A DNA stretch of 64,000 nt, taken from assembly GCF_013327855.1 (NCBI RefSeq), contig NZ_JABUMX010000003.1:372001-436000 (forward strand), written 5' to 3'. Positions 7,300 through 17,324 of the stretch are shown in pieces. Positions within the stretch are counted from its first letter, which is position 1. Each line of letters opens with the position of its first letter. This stretch comes from Phyllobacterium pellucidum. GTDB lineage: Bacteria; Pseudomonadota; Alphaproteobacteria; Rhizobiales; Rhizobiaceae. Made by a program: the position numbers and the translations under genes. The notes under the pieces were generated by a model. The model did not search any database, was not told the origin of the DNA, and worked only from the letters and a program-made list of their open reading frames with translations.

Positions 7300-8217
7300 A
7301 TGGCTCCCGCGCCTGACGTGCACCCTGGTGAGCCCGTAGCGCGGCGCATCGCGGCGCTTCCCATCTGGCAAGGCGAGATAAGCATTGCCCTTTTGAAGGG
7401 CGGCATCAGCAATGAAAGCTATGTGGTAGAGGACGCAAGCCGCAAATATGTGGTGCGCTTCGGCACGGATTATCCGGTTCACCACGTGTTCCGCCAGCGC
7501 GAGGTGATGACCGCGCGTGCTGCGCACCTTGCCGGATTTGCGCCGGAAGTCTTTCACGCCGATGACGGCGTCATGGTGACGGCATTCCTTGGTGCTCGAA
7601 CCTATGACGCCCGCGATGTGCGCGCCAATATTCCGCGAATTGCCGACATGGTCCGCCAGTTCCATACGCGCATGCCTGAACATATTCGCGGACCGGGATT
7701 CATGTTCTGGGTCTTCCACGTCATTCGCGACTATGCCCGCACGCTGGAAGCCGGCAAAAGCCGCTTGGCGCATAAACTTCCCGCCTATCTGGCGATCTCC
7801 GACGAGATGGAGGCGGCGCAAAAACCCCTGCCGATCATCTTCAGCCACAATGATCTTCTCCCTGCCAACATCCTCGATGACGAGGAAAGACTGTGGCTCA
7901 TCGATTTCGAATATGCCGGGTTCTCGACGGCGATGTTCGACCTTGCCGGGCTCGCCTCAAACGCAGGGTTTGATGCAGACGAGTCCGAGGCATTGCTGGA
8001 TGCCTATTTCCGGGCGAGGCCCGATACCGCACTGACCCGCGCGCACGCCGCCATGCAATGCGCCTCGCTGCTGCGCGAGGCGATGTGGAGCATGGTCTCG
8101 GAACTGCATCTGAAGGCGCCAGGCGTCGACTACGTCGCCTACACGACCGAGAATTTACAGCGGCTGGACGAGGCGCTGGACCACTACAGAACATTATACG
8201 GAAAGACCATATCATGA
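7300..8217 (+). CDS. Choline/ethanolamine-kinase-like phosphotransferase
   Basis: The 305-residue protein has the aminoglycoside/choline kinase fold: a glycine-containing loop (LLKGGISNESYVV, residues 31-43), the catalytic HNDLLPAN at 183-190 and the metal-binding IDFEYAG at 201-207. It should transfer phosphate from ATP to an amino alcohol or related hydroxyl. The start at 7300 is 52 bases after the T-run of the structured RNA. It overlaps the next gene by four bases, a FAD/GcvT demethylating dehydrogenase, so the two are translationally coupled. This points to catabolism of an N-methylated or choline-like compound. The exact substrate is not evident. Confidence 0.85.
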   Translation: MAPAPDVHPGEPVARRIAALPIWQGEISIALLKGGISNESYVVEDASRKYVVRFGTDYPVHHVFRQREVMTARAAHLAGFAPEVFHADDGVMVTAFLGARTYDARDVRANIPRIADMVRQFHTRMPEHIRGPGFMFWVFHVIRDYARTLEAGKSRLAHKLPAYLAISDEMEAAQKPLPIIFSHNDLLPANILDDEERLWLIDFEYAGFSTAMFDLAGLASNAGFDADESEALLDAYFRARPDTALTRAHAAMQCASLLREAMWSMVSELHLKAPGVDYVAYTTENLQRLDEALDHYRTLYGKTIS

Positions 8218-10655
8218 GCCTGCCAACCCATGCGCAGATCGTCGTCATCGGCGGCGGCATTATCGGCTGCTCGACAGCTTACCATCTCGCCAGGGACCAC
8301 AAGGCGGATGTGGTTCTCCTCGAAATGGGCCAGCTGACGTCCGGCTCGACCTGGCATGCGGCGGGACTTGTCGGCCAGTTGCGCTCGTCGGCCTCGATCA
8401 CGCGGGTTCTTAAATATTCCGTCGACTTGTACAAACGCCTCGACGCTGAAACCGGTCTCGCCACCGGCTGGAAGATGACCGGGTGCCTGCGCCTCGCCAC
8501 CAATGAAGATCGCTGGACCGAGTTTCGCCGGCTGGCGACCACTGCGCGCAGCTTCGGTATGGACATGCATCTGCTTTCCCCGCAGGACGTTAAATCCATG
8601 TTCCCGCTAATGGAGGTGGGCGATCTCATAGGCGCGAGCTGGTTGCCAACGGATGGTCAGGCGAGCCCTTCGGACATCACCCAATCGCTGGCGCGCGGCG
8701 CGCGCATGCACGGCGCCAAGCTCATCGAGAATGTCCGGGTCACCGGATTTGAGATGGACGACGGCCGCATCGTCAAGGTGAAGACCGACAAGGGCGACAT
8801 CGCCTGTGAGAAGGTCGTCAACTGTGCGGGCCAATGGGCGCGGCAGGTAGGCGAAATGGCCGGCATCAATGTGCCCCTGCAGCCGGTCAAGCATCAGTAC
8901 ATCATCACCGACAGGATCGAGGGCCTGTCTGCCGATGCACCCACGATCCGCGATCCCGACCGCCGTACCTATTTCAAGGAAGAGGTCGGCGGGCTGGTGA
9001 TGGGCGGCTATGAACCGAACCCACAGGCCTGGACGACGGCCGACGTGCCGAACGACTGGCAGTTCCGCCTGTTCGACGATGATTTCGACCATTTCGAACA
9101 GCACATGATTGAGGCCATCGATCGAATACCCGCCATGGCAAACGTTGGTGTGAAGCAGATGATCAACGGGCCGGAAAGCTTCACCCCCGACGGCAATTTC
9201 ATTCTCGGTATCGCACCCGAATGCGCCAACATGTTCGTCGGCGCCGGCTTCAACGCCTTCGGCATCGCCTCGGGCGGCGGCGCCGGCTGGGTGCTGGCGC
9301 AATGGGTGGTCGACGGGGAATCGCCGCTTGATCTTTGGGCCGTCGATATCCGCCGATTTTCCCATCTGCACCGCGATCGCCAGTGGGTGCTCGACCGTAC
9401 CCTCGAAGCCTATGGCAAGCATTACACCATTGGCTTTCCCCATGAAGAATACACCTCAGGCAGACCGGCCATCGTCTCGCCGCTCTATGATCGCCTCAAG
9501 CAGCATCGCGCCGTATTCGGCTCGAAGCTTGGATGGGAGCGGCCAAACTGGTTCGCACCTGAAGGGACTTCGGCCGAGGACATCTATTCCATGGGCCGGC
9601 AGAACTGGTTCAAGGCCGTCGGCGACGAGCACCGGCACGTGCGCGAGAAAGTCGGCATCTTCGATCAGTCGTCGTTTGCCAAGTACGAGCTTAGCGGCAA
9701 GGATGCCGGCAAGGCGCTCGACTACATCTGCGCCAACGACGTCTCGAAGCCAGTCGGCCGGCTTACCTATACGCAGATGCTCAACACGCGCGGCGGCATC
9801 GAGTGCGACCTGACCGTGGCGCGGCTGACGGACGACAGGTTCTACATCGTCACCGGTACCGGCTTCCGGACGCATGATTTCGCCTGGATCCGGGATCATA
9901 TCGGCAGCGATCTCGATGCGACGCTTGAGGACATTACGGAGTGCTTCGGAACGCTCTCATTGATGGGGCCGGACGCGCGCAACGTGCTGGCCAGGGTGAC
10001 GACAAGCGACGTTGGCAATGCCGCCTTCCCGTTCGGCCACGTGCGCGAGATCGACATCGCCGGCACCACGGTCCGGGCGCTACGGCTTACCTATGTGGGC
10101 GAACTCGGCTGGGAATTGCACGTTCCAATCGCCGCGACCGGCGCTGTGTTCGATGCGCTCATGCAGGCGGGCGAGCCTTTCGCCATCAGGCCGGTAGGTT
10201 ACCGCGCGCTCGAATCGCTGCGTCTCGAAAAAGGCTATCGCGCCTGGGGCAGCGACATCACCCCGAATGACTCCCCCTTTGAAGCCGGCCTGGGTTGGGC
10301 GGTCAAGCTCAAGAGCAACACCGATTTTCTCGGCAGGCAAGCAGCGGAGGCCACGCGCAATGCCCCGCTCGGGAAGCGGCTCGTCGGGATCACGGTTATC
10401 GACAGGGACGTCGTTCTGCTTGGACGCGAAACGATCCTGCGCAATGGCGAGCCGGTGGGCTATCTCACCAGCGGCGGCTTTGGCTATACCGTCGATAGCC
10501 CCATCGGTTACGGCTACATCCGCAATGCAGAAGGTGTCGACGACACATTCCTCGCCGAAGGCAAGTACGAGCTCATTGTCGCCAACGAGCCATTCGCCGC
10601 AAAGGTCCACATCGAGCCACTTTACGACCCACGCAATGAGCGAATAAGAGCGTGA
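8214..10655 (+). CDS. FAD-dependent dehydrogenase with GcvT domain (dimethylglycine/sarcosine dehydrogenase family)
   Basis: The 813-residue enzyme has an N-terminal DAO-type FAD domain (VVIGGGIIGCSTAYHLA, residues 10-26). STWHAAGL around His48 is the covalent-flavin histidine motif of dimethylglycine dehydrogenase. From about residue 440 it has a GcvT-like folate-binding domain ending in a barrel. Family members oxidatively remove N-methyl groups and pass the C1 unit to tetrahydrofolate. The ATG at 8214 overlaps the kinase stop as ATGA, so the glycine-rich motif sits at the N-terminus as expected. Dimethylglycine or sarcosine are the default substrates, but the kinase partner and DeoR regulator leave room for another methylamine. 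Confidence 0.86.
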   Translation: MSLPTHAQIVVIGGGIIGCSTAYHLARDHKADVVLLEMGQLTSGSTWHAAGLVGQLRSSASITRVLKYSVDLYKRLDAETGLATGWKMTGCLRLATNEDRWTEFRRLATTARSFGMDMHLLSPQDVKSMFPLMEVGDLIGASWLPTDGQASPSDITQSLARGARMHGAKLIENVRVTGFEMDDGRIVKVKTDKGDIACEKVVNCAGQWARQVGEMAGINVPLQPVKHQYIITDRIEGLSADAPTIRDPDRRTYFKEEVGGLVMGGYEPNPQAWTTADVPNDWQFRLFDDDFDHFEQHMIEAIDRIPAMANVGVKQMINGPESFTPDGNFILGIAPECANMFVGAGFNAFGIASGGGAGWVLAQWVVDGESPLDLWAVDIRRFSHLHRDRQWVLDRTLEAYGKHYTIGFPHEEYTSGRPAIVSPLYDRLKQHRAVFGSKLGWERPNWFAPEGTSAEDIYSMGRQNWFKAVGDEHRHVREKVGIFDQSSFAKYELSGKDAGKALDYICANDVSKPVGRLTYTQMLNTRGGIECDLTVARLTDDRFYIVTGTGFRTHDFAWIRDHIGSDLDATLEDITECFGTLSLMGPDARNVLARVTTSDVGNAAFPFGHVREIDIAGTTVRALRLTYVGELGWELHVPIAATGAVFDALMQAGEPFAIRPVGYRALESLRLEKGYRAWGSDITPNDSPFEAGLGWAVKLKSNTDFLGRQAAEATRNAPLGKRLVGITVIDRDVVLLGRETILRNGEPVGYLTSGGFGYTVDSPIGYGYIRNAEGVDDTFLAEGKYELIVANEPFAAKVHIEPLYDPRNERIRA

Positions 10656-10856
10656 AGCGGCGCACGAAGATGTGTTCCCTGCCGCTTTCCGCCGGGGCTT
10701 GACATTAATCCTGGACAAGACCAAATGACAGCGCGCTGGGTCGCTCGTTTACGCCCAACGTATCTTTCAACCGGAGTTTATCTCTAATGCCCAACGACGA
10801 CAGTCAAAGTCGATTGTTTGCGCCGTCATCGGCGATCGTGGCCTGTTGAGAGATCA

Positions 10857-10900
10857 GCTCGCCTCGGTCCCCGTGACGGCGGATCGACAGAAAGGCGAGC
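10857..10900 (+). promoter_or_regulatory. Leader hairpin masking the mgtE ribosome-binding site
   Basis: GCTCGCCT (10857-10864) pairs perfectly with AGGCGAGC (10893-10900), which contains the purine-rich ribosome-binding sequence three bases before the mgtE ATG. Inside, CGGTC/GATCG (10865-10869 with 10882-10886) and CCG/CGG (10871-10873 with 10877-10879) extend the stem. When folded, this would hide the start site. Magnesium-dependent control is plausible for a magnesium channel but unproven; it does not look like the M-box. Confidence 0.5.
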
Positions 10901-10903
10901 AAA

Positions 10904-12289
10904 ATGAACGACCTTCGCTTTACCCAAGGAGTGGTTGATGCCGGTTCGGCACCGGCCGCAACCATTGCCGAACAGCTGGCAACCATGCAGGCTGCCGATG
11001 CCGTCGAGCTTCTCAACGAGCTCGAACAGAACGATACCGTCGGCATCATTGCCGAGATGCCGCGCGACCATGCGGTGCTCATCCTTGACCAGCCGGAATT
11101 GCATTCGGCAGGCGCCATCATCGAGGCGCTTCCCGACGTCATCGCATGCGAACTGCTCGACGCCATGTCAGCAGACCGCGTCACCGATATCTTCCACGAA
11201 CTCGATGCCGAGGCGCGGGACCGACTGTTTCCGGGCCTTGGCCACGAAACCCAGCAGGCCCTCGCCAAACTGCTGCGCTATCCGCCCCATACCGCCGGCA
11301 GCCTGATGACGACCGAATTCGTCAGCGTCCCCGCGAACTGGAGCGTTGCGCGCACGCTGCAGCACATCCGCGAGGTCGAACGGTCCCGCGAGACGGTCTA
11401 CGCCATCTATGTGATCGATCCGGAGAACCGCAGCCTACTGCGCGCAGTGGCACTCCGCCGCCTGATCGCCAGCGAGCCCGAAGCCTCGATCATGACCGTG
11501 GGCCGCGACGTTGCGCCGGTCACCGTGGGACCGCTTACCGATCAGGAGGATGTCGCTCGGCTGTTCCGCAAGCACGACCTCCTCGCCGTTCCCGTAGTCA
11601 ATGACGGCAACCAGATCATCGGCATCGTGACCGTCGATGATGTGATCGACGCCATGACCCAGGAGATGACCGAGGATACGCTGAAGTTCGGCGGCATGGA
11701 GGCTTTGAACAAGCCCTATATGCAGATCGGCTTTCTCCAGATGATCCGCAAGCGCGCGGGCTGGCTCGGCGTTCTTTTCCTCAGCGAAATGCTGACGGCG
11801 AGTGCCATGCAACACTTCGAGGGCGAACTCGAGAAGGCCGTTGTGCTGACCCTGTTCATCCCGCTCATCATGAGTTCAGGCGGGAATTCGGGCTCGCAGG
11901 CGACCTCTCTCTTGATCCGCGCCCTTGCCTTGCAGGAATTGCGGTTGAAGGACTGGTGGCGAGTCGCGCTGCGGGAACTCCCGACCGGCATCGTGCTCGG
12001 CACTTTCCTTGGCCTGATCGGCGTCATTCGCATCTCGACGTGGCAGATGCTCGGCCTCTACGATTATGGCGTCCATTGGCATCTCGTCGCGGCAACGGTC
12101 GGCACGGCCCTTGTCGGCATTGTCACTTTCGGGTCGCTGGCCGGCTCCATGCTGCCGTTCATCCTGCAGAAGATCGGTTTCGACCCGGCGAGCGCCTCTG
12201 CGCCCTTCGTGGCAACGCTCGTCGATGTCACCGGCCTCATCATCTACTTTAGCATCGCCCTGATGATCCTGTCGGGAACATTGCTTTGA
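10904..12289 (+). CDS. mgtE: Magnesium transporter MgtE
   Basis: This 461-residue protein is a MgtE-type Mg2+ channel. A cytosolic helical N-domain (residues 20-130) is followed by a CBS pair (from PHTAGSLMTTEFVSV to IGIVTVDDVIDAM) that senses cytoplasmic Mg2+. Five membrane segments follow, including the pore signature MSSGGNSGSQATSL near residue 325. It imports Mg2+ (and Co2+ in some species) across the inner membrane. It stands alone between the dehydrogenase operon and typA, and a hairpin covers its ribosome-binding site. Confidence 0.94.
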   Translation: MNDLRFTQGVVDAGSAPAATIAEQLATMQAADAVELLNELEQNDTVGIIAEMPRDHAVLILDQPELHSAGAIIEALPDVIACELLDAMSADRVTDIFHELDAEARDRLFPGLGHETQQALAKLLRYPPHTAGSLMTTEFVSVPANWSVARTLQHIREVERSRETVYAIYVIDPENRSLLRAVALRRLIASEPEASIMTVGRDVAPVTVGPLTDQEDVARLFRKHDLLAVPVVNDGNQIIGIVTVDDVIDAMTQEMTEDTLKFGGMEALNKPYMQIGFLQMIRKRAGWLGVLFLSEMLTASAMQHFEGELEKAVVLTLFIPLIMSSGGNSGSQATSLLIRALALQELRLKDWWRVALRELPTGIVLGTFLGLIGVIRISTWQMLGLYDYGVHWHLVAATVGTALVGIVTFGSLAGSMLPFILQKIGFDPASASAPFVATLVDVTGLIIYFSIALMILSGTLL

Positions 12290-12295
12290 AACTGC

Positions 12296-12324
12296 GCGCG
12301 GCGGACGGTTCTCGTTCGCCGCGC
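12296..12324 (+). terminator. Strong hairpin after mgtE
   Basis: GCGCGGCGGAC (12296-12306) pairs with GTTCGCCGCGC (12314-12324) over 11 bp including one G-U, with a 7-nt loop. It begins six bases after the mgtE stop. There is no T-run, so it may be a 3'-end stabiliser or a weak terminator. Confidence 0.4.
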
Positions 12325-12475
12325 ACGACCCCCGCGCAGAAGCGCATCTGCATGGCTGCAATGCAGCCCCCAAATGCTTTGACCCCTTTCGCAATTGCGA
12401 AAAAACATGTATGGAGCGCGCAAATGTAAAGCGGCGCATCATATGTGGCGTCCCTAATCTTCCAAAGAGAACCCA

Positions 12476-14302
12476 ATGAAACTGCGCAACATCGCGATCA
12501 TCGCACACGTTGACCATGGCAAAACCACGCTCGTTGACGAACTCCTGAAACAGTCCGGCAATTTCCGCGACAACCAGCGCGTCGCCGAGCGCATGATGGA
12601 TTCCAACGACATCGAAAAGGAACGCGGGATCACCATTCTCGCCAAGGCCACGTCGGTCGTCTGGAAGGACACGCGCATCAACATCGTCGACACGCCCGGA
12701 CACGCCGATTTCGGCGGCGAGGTCGAACGCATTCTCAGCATGGTGGACGGCGCGATCGTTCTCGTTGACGCTGCCGAAGGCCCGATGCCGCAGACGAAAT
12801 TCGTCGTCGGCAAGGCGCTGAAGGTGGGGCTCCGTCCGATCGTCGCGATCAACAAGATCGACCGCCCCGACGCGCGCCACGAAGAAGTCGTCAACGAAGT
12901 CTTCGATCTCTTTGCCGCTCTCGACGCGACCGACGAACAGCTCGACTTCCCGATCCTCTACGGTTCCGGCCGTAGCGGCTGGATGGCCAAGAACCCGGAA
13001 GGCCCGCAGGACCAGGGCCTTGCCCCGCTGTTCGACCTCGTGCTTGAGCACGTGCCGGAGCCGACCGTCGGCGACGGCCCGTTCCGCATGATCGGTACGA
13101 TCCTTGAGGCCGATCCGTTCCTCGGCCGTATCATCACCGGCCGCATTCACTCCGGTACCGTAAAGTCGAACCAGCAAGCCAAGGTTCTCCATGGCGACGG
13201 GACGCAGCTCGAAACCGGCCGCATTTCCAAGATCCTGGCTTTCCGCGGTCTTGAACGCCAGCCGATCGAAGAAGCCCAGGCAGGTGACATCGTTGCGATC
13301 GCCGGACTGCAGAAGGGCACCGTGGCTGATACCTTCTGTTCACCGGAAGTTACCGAACCCCTGCAGGCGCAGCCGATCGATCCGCCGACCGTCACCATGT
13401 CGTTCATCGTCAACGACTCGCCGCTTGCCGGCACCGAAGGCGATAAGGTCACGAGCCGGGTCATTCGCGATCGCCTGTTCAAGGAGGCCGAGGGCAATGT
13501 TGCCCTGCGCATTGAGGAATCGAGCGACAAGGATTCGTTCTACGTATCTGGCCGCGGCGAATTGCAGTTGGCGGTCCTGATCGAGAACATGCGCCGCGAA
13601 GGCTTCGAACTTGGCGTGTCACGTCCGCGCGTCGTCATGCAGAAGGACGAAAGTGGCAACATGCTCGAGCCGATCGAGGAAGTTCTCATCGACGTCGACG
13701 AAGAGTATTCCGGCACGGTCGTGCAGAAGATGTCGGAGCGCAAGGCCGAGATGGTCGAGCTGCGCCCCTCCGGCGGCAATCGCGTACGCCTCGTCTTCCA
13801 TGCGCCGACGCGCGGCCTCATCGGCTACCAGTCGGAGCTTCTGACCGACACGCGTGGCACCGCCATCATGAATCGCCTGTTCCGCGCCTATGAACCCTAC
13901 AAGGGCGAAATCGCCGGCCGCAACAACGGCGTTCTGATTTCGAATGATCAGGGCGAGTCGGTGGCCTTTGCCATGTGGAACCTCGAAGACCGCGGCCCAA
14001 TGATCATCGACGCTGGTGTCAAAGTCTATGCGGGCATGATTATCGGCATTCACTCGCGTGACAACGACCTCGAAGTCAACGTGCTCAAGGGCAAGAAGCT
14101 CACCAACATCCGCGCCGCCGGCAAGGACGAGGCCGTCAAGCTGACGCCGCCAATCCGCATGACACTGGAACGCGCCCTGTCATGGATCCAGGACGACGAA
14201 CTCGTCGAAGTGACGCCGAAGTCAATCCGCCTGCGCAAGCTCTACCTCGATTCCAACGAGCGCAAGCGCTTCGAAAAGAGCAAGACCGCCGGCGCGGCAT
14301 AA
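12476..14302 (+). CDS. typA: Translational GTPase TypA/BipA
   Basis: A ribosome-binding GTPase of 608 residues, needed for 50S maturation and growth in cold or stress. The GTP-binding motifs are [10 protein letters not shown] (G1, residues 10-19), ERGIT (G2 region), [16 protein letters not shown] (G3) and [13 protein letters not shown] (G4). The beta-barrel, EF-G-like domains III and V, and the TypA-specific C-terminus ([17 protein letters not shown]) follow. The length is normal. It is monocistronic, with a good terminator 28 bases downstream. Confidence 0.97.
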   Translation: MKLRNIAIIAHVDHGKTTLVDELLKQSGNFRDNQRVAERMMDSNDIEKERGITILAKATSVVWKDTRINIVDTPGHADFGGEVERILSMVDGAIVLVDAAEGPMPQTKFVVGKALKVGLRPIVAINKIDRPDARHEEVVNEVFDLFAALDATDEQLDFPILYGSGRSGWMAKNPEGPQDQGLAPLFDLVLEHVPEPTVGDGPFRMIGTILEADPFLGRIITGRIHSGTVKSNQQAKVLHGDGTQLETGRISKILAFRGLERQPIEEAQAGDIVAIAGLQKGTVADTFCSPEVTEPLQAQPIDPPTVTMSFIVNDSPLAGTEGDKVTSRVIRDRLFKEAEGNVALRIEESSDKDSFYVSGRGELQLAVLIENMRREGFELGVSRPRVVMQKDESGNMLEPIEEVLIDVDEEYSGTVVQKMSERKAEMVELRPSGGNRVRLVFHAPTRGLIGYQSELLTDTRGTAIMNRLFRAYEPYKGEIAGRNNGVLISNDQGESVAFAMWNLEDRGPMIIDAGVKVYAGMIIGIHSRDNDLEVNVLKGKKLTNIRAAGKDEAVKLTPPIRMTLERALSWIQDDELVEVTPKSIRLRKLYLDSNERKRFEKSKTAGAA

Positions 14303-14329
14303 GCCAGCCGGACCAAATATCCAATTGCA

Positions 14330-14359
14330 GGGGCGGCCATTTGGTCGCCCTTTCTTTTT
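14330..14359 (+). terminator. Rho-independent terminator after typA
   Basis: GGGCGGCC (14331-14338) pairs with GGTCGCCC (14343-14350) with one wobble and a 4-base loop, followed by TTTCTTTTT. Confidence 0.8.
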
Positions 14360-14432
14360 CGTGAACTCAGCCAAATTTCGGTCGCGATCCCAGTTGCCCA
14401 AGGTCGGCCCTCGGGTCTATGGTTAAGAAACC

Positions 14433-14939
14433 ATGAACACCCATGTGATCGAGATAAGACGGGCTGAACTGGCCGACGCCGAGGCGATTTCGGACATTCA
14501 TGTTGCCGCCTGGAGAGGTGCCTATACCGGCATCATTCCGCATCGCGCGCTCAATACCATGCTGCAGCGCCGCGGATCCGCGTGGTGGGCGCGCGCCATC
14601 CAGCGCTCGACGCAAATACTTGTTGCAGACGTTGGCGGCGTTGTGGCTGGCTATGCGACCCTCGGTCCAAATCGCGCGCGACAATTGCCGCAGAAGGGCG
14701 AGGTCTACGAGCTCTATATCAGGCCGGAATATCAGGGCTTTGGCCTGGGCACACGCCTTCTCGGCGCGGCAAAGCGCAGCCTGGTCGACCAGGGGATGAA
14801 GGGATTGGTCGTCTGGGCGCTCGAAGACAATGGCCTTGCCACCTCATTCTACGAGGGCGCCGGCGGCCGCGATGTCGCCGAAGGCGTCGAATGTTTCGAA
14901 GGCAAGACCCTGAAGAAACTCGCCTTCGTATGGAATTGA
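14433..14939 (+). CDS. GNAT family N-acetyltransferase
   Basis: A 168-residue single-domain GNAT. The acetyl-CoA loop is in YIRPEYQGFGLGTRLL (residues 93-108) after the beta-4 strand GEVYELYI, and the late motif is LEDNGLATSFYEGAGG. It transfers an acetyl group to an amine on a small molecule or protein; the substrate is not evident. It sits alone between typA and ppa. Confidence 0.85.
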   Translation: MNTHVIEIRRAELADAEAISDIHVAAWRGAYTGIIPHRALNTMLQRRGSAWWARAIQRSTQILVADVGGVVAGYATLGPNRARQLPQKGEVYELYIRPEYQGFGLGTRLLGAAKRSLVDQGMKGLVVWALEDNGLATSFYEGAGGRDVAEGVECFEGKTLKKLAFVWN

Positions 14940-15100
14940 CGGCTTCCGCAATGCCAGCCCTTCAGACTGAAGTCGCTAAACTTCTGTACCGGCTGCAAGG
15001 CCGGCCTCTCATGCGCTCGCCGCGGCTCAGGCGACGCTCTTGTTGCGCCGGCTCCTAAAAGTCAGTACAGCACTCCCAAACCAACAAGGACTTTGAAAAT

Positions 15101-15640
15101 ATGCGCATCGATGCCATTCCTGTCGGCAACAATCCCCCCGAAGACGTCAACGTGATCATCGAAGTTCCGGTCGGCGGTCAGCCGATCAAGTACGAACTCG
15201 ACAAGGATTCCGGCGCGCTGTTTGTCGATCGCTTCCTGCACACGCCGATGACTTATCCGGGCAATTACGGCTTCGTACCGCACACATTGTCGGATGACGG
15301 CGACCCGATCGACGTCCTGATCTGCAACACGCGCGCCCTGATGCCGACCAGCATCATCAATGTCCGCCCAATCGGCGTCCTCGTCATGGAGGACAATAAG
15401 GGCCAGGACGAGAAGATCATCGCCGTTCCCTCGCCGCACCTCACCCTTCGCTACGAGAAGGTCCACAACTACACGGACTTGCCGGATATCACGCTTAAGC
15501 AGATCCAGCACTTCTTCGAGCACTACAAGGATCTCGAGCCCGGCAAATGGGTGAAGATTGGTGACTGGGGCGATGAAGATGCCGCCCGCCAGCTCATCAC
15601 CGAGGCCATGGAGCGCCACAAGGCCAAGACCGCCTCGTAA
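15101..15640 (+). CDS. ppa: Inorganic pyrophosphatase
   Basis: Soluble family I pyrophosphatase (179 residues) that hydrolyses PPi to two phosphates and so drives biosynthetic reactions in the cytoplasm. Visible signatures are [39 protein letters not shown] with the metal-binding aspartates, and the late [20 protein letters not shown]. The length is usual for proteobacterial hexameric enzymes. It is convergent with the DUF167 gene, three bases from its stop. Confidence 0.97.
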   Translation: MRIDAIPVGNNPPEDVNVIIEVPVGGQPIKYELDKDSGALFVDRFLHTPMTYPGNYGFVPHTLSDDGDPIDVLICNTRALMPTSIINVRPIGVLVMEDNKGQDEKIIAVPSPHLTLRYEKVHNYTDLPDITLKQIQHFFEHYKDLEPGKWVKIGDWGDEDAARQLITEAMERHKAKTAS

Positions 15641-15643
15641 AAA

Positions 15644-16000
15644 CTATGCCTTGGGCGATCCCAGCGCTTCGAGCTTCGAAGCCAATGCGTGCGGGTCGCC
15701 CAGGATTTTTATCTGTTTGAGCCGGGACGTCGCTCCCGCTACGATCGCTACCTCACGCGTGGCAACGCCAAGCTCCTTGGCCAGAAGCTTTTCCAGCGCC
15801 GCATTCGCCTTGCCATCCTCGGGCACTGCCCTGACGCGCACCTTCAGGTGAGCGCGCCGGTCCGCTGCAAGCTCCACCCCTTCGACTGCATCCTTCGCGG
15901 ATTTCGGCGTCAAACGTACAAATACGATGACGCCGTCCGTCACCTCACGGAAGCAGCTCTGCCGGTCGATCAAACCAGCAGCGGCGCGATTGTCGTCCAC
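15644..16000 (-). CDS. DUF167/YggU family protein (UPF0235)
   Basis: A 118-residue protein with the YggU core: [14 protein letters not shown], then [26 protein letters not shown] and [11 protein letters not shown]. The family is small and widespread with no established function. It overlaps the end of the YggT gene by 31 bases, and an in-frame TTG that overlaps the YggT stop (TTGA, near 15973) is an alternative start. The YggT-YggU pairing is a known conserved neighbourhood. Confidence 0.85.
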   Translation of the reverse strand: MDDNRAAAGLIDRQSCFREVTDGVIVFVRLTPKSAKDAVEGVELAADRRAHLKVRVRAVPEDGKANAALEKLLAKELGVATREVAIVAGATSRLKQIKILGDPHALASKLEALGSPKA

Positions 16001-16260
16001 AACAGCTGGCGGATGAAGAAGATGATCAGCAGGAGCACGATCGGCGATATGTCGATGCCTCCGAGATCAGGCAGGAAGCGGCGGATTGGGCGCAGCGCCG
16101 GTTCGGTGACGCGGAACAGGAAATCGCCGACAGATGCAACGAACCGGTTGCTCGAATTGATGACGTTGAAGGCGTAAAGCCACGAGAAAATGGCGCTGGC
16201 AATAATGATCCAGGTGTAGATATCGAGGGCAAGATCGATGGTGCGGATAAGGGCGAGCAT
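15970..16260 (-). CDS. YggT family membrane protein
   Basis: A 96-residue inner-membrane protein with two hydrophobic hairpins ([17 protein letters not shown] and [18 protein letters not shown]) around the conserved loop [22 protein letters not shown]. YggT proteins have been linked to osmotic and envelope functions, but the mechanism is not known. It is the first gene of a two-gene unit with DUF167. Confidence 0.88.
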   Translation of the reverse strand: MLALIRTIDLALDIYTWIIIASAIFSWLYAFNVINSSNRFVASVGDFLFRVTEPALRPIRRFLPDLGGIDISPIVLLLIIFFIRQLLWTTIAPLLV

Positions 16261-16342
16261 TCGTTTCTCCTAACAGTCACGCCGACATGTAGCGATTGAC
16301 CCGGCTAGGGGCAAGAGGCCGTCGTGGTCATGGCGCTTTGCG

Positions 16343-16391
16343 ATGATTAATCATTATACTAACGTAGTATCGATTTAGTACTTTAATGATT
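16343..16391. promoter_or_regulatory. AT-rich palindromes upstream of aqpZ
   Basis: ATGATTAATCAT (16343-16354) is a perfect 12-bp palindrome. AATCATTA at 16349-16356 is repeated in inverse at 16384-16391, and TACTA-ACG-TAGTA lies between. The segment is far more AT-rich than its surroundings and lies about 120 bases upstream of aqpZ. It looks like a regulator-binding region; the regulator is unknown. Confidence 0.4.
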
Positions 16392-16512
16392 ACAAATACC
16401 CCATCCCTGGAGAGCCTACTTGTGTAGGAATATTTTTAAATTAAAAACGCGAATAACTTGGCTCACATGATTCGATCTATTTTGTTTAGATTTTTTATTT
16501 AAGGGGGTTTCC

Positions 16513-17199
16513 ATGCTGAATAAACTATCTGCCGAATTCTTCGGAACGTTTTGGCTTGTACTCGGTGGCTGCGGCAGCGCTGTTATTGCGGCAGCATTTC
16601 CAGCTGTCGGTATTGGTTTGCTTGGCGTTGCATTGGCCTTTGGTCTTACGGTTCTTACCATGGCCTTTGCCGTCGGCCGTATCTCCGGCGGACACTTTAA
16701 TCCCGCCGTGTCGCTTGGACTTGCCATTGCCGGCCGGTTCGAGTTCAAGGACCTCATTTCCTATTGGGTCGCCCAACTGGCAGGCGCCATCTTCGCTGCC
16801 GCAGTGCTTTATCTCGTTGCCTCTGGCAAGGCCGATTTTGCCGCTGGAGGGTTCGCGTCGAACGGCTATGGCGATCTTTCGCCCGGCAAATACGGGCTTA
16901 CTCCGGCGCTGGTGATCGAGATCGTCATGACCGCTTTCTTTCTCATTATCATCCTCGGGGCGTCATCGGCTGCGATACCGGCCGGATTCGCGCCTATCCC
17001 CATCGGCCTGGGCCTGACACTGATCCACCTTGTGTCGATCCCGGTCACCAATACGTCGGTTAACCCGGCGCGTTCGACCGGTGTCGCCCTGTTTGCCGAG
17101 ACGGCAGCGCTCAGCCAGTTGTGGCTGTTCTGGGTTGCGCCCCTGATTGGCGCCGCGCTCGGCGCCATCATCTGGAAAGCTTTGCTCGGGAAGGATTGA
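16513..17199 (+). CDS. aqpZ: Aquaporin Z
   Basis: A 228-residue MIP-family water channel with six membrane helices and two pore loops. The NPA motifs are at residues 63-65 ([10 protein letters not shown]) and 184-186 ([10 protein letters not shown]). The residues around the second NPA, including ARSTG with the selectivity-filter Arg, are those of water-specific AqpZ and not a glycerol facilitator. It carries rapid osmotic water flow across the inner membrane. AAGGGGG stands just before the ATG. The upstream region is unusually AT-rich and contains palindromes. Confidence 0.95.
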   Translation: MLNKLSAEFFGTFWLVLGGCGSAVIAAAFPAVGIGLLGVALAFGLTVLTMAFAVGRISGGHFNPAVSLGLAIAGRFEFKDLISYWVAQLAGAIFAAAVLYLVASGKADFAAGGFASNGYGDLSPGKYGLTPALVIEIVMTAFFLIIILGASSAAIPAGFAPIPIGLGLTLIHLVSIPVTNTSVNPARSTGVALFAETAALSQLWLFWVAPLIGAALGAIIWKALLGKD

Positions 17200-17324
17200 G
17201 ACCTTCAACGTTCACAAGGAGCGCCGGCGCGCCGGCCCTCCCTGGATTATTTCGCAATTGCTTATCCCATTTCGGTTCGAACTGGTTTAAAAGGGCCTCC
17301 AGATTCCGGAGCCTTTCAAGCAAA

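Noticed and set aside
6649..7848. 399-codon minus-strand open frame across the structured RNA
   Set aside because: It overlaps deoR and the phosphotransferase gene, has no family motifs, and reads through both arms of the stem. It is a shadow of GC-rich coding DNA.
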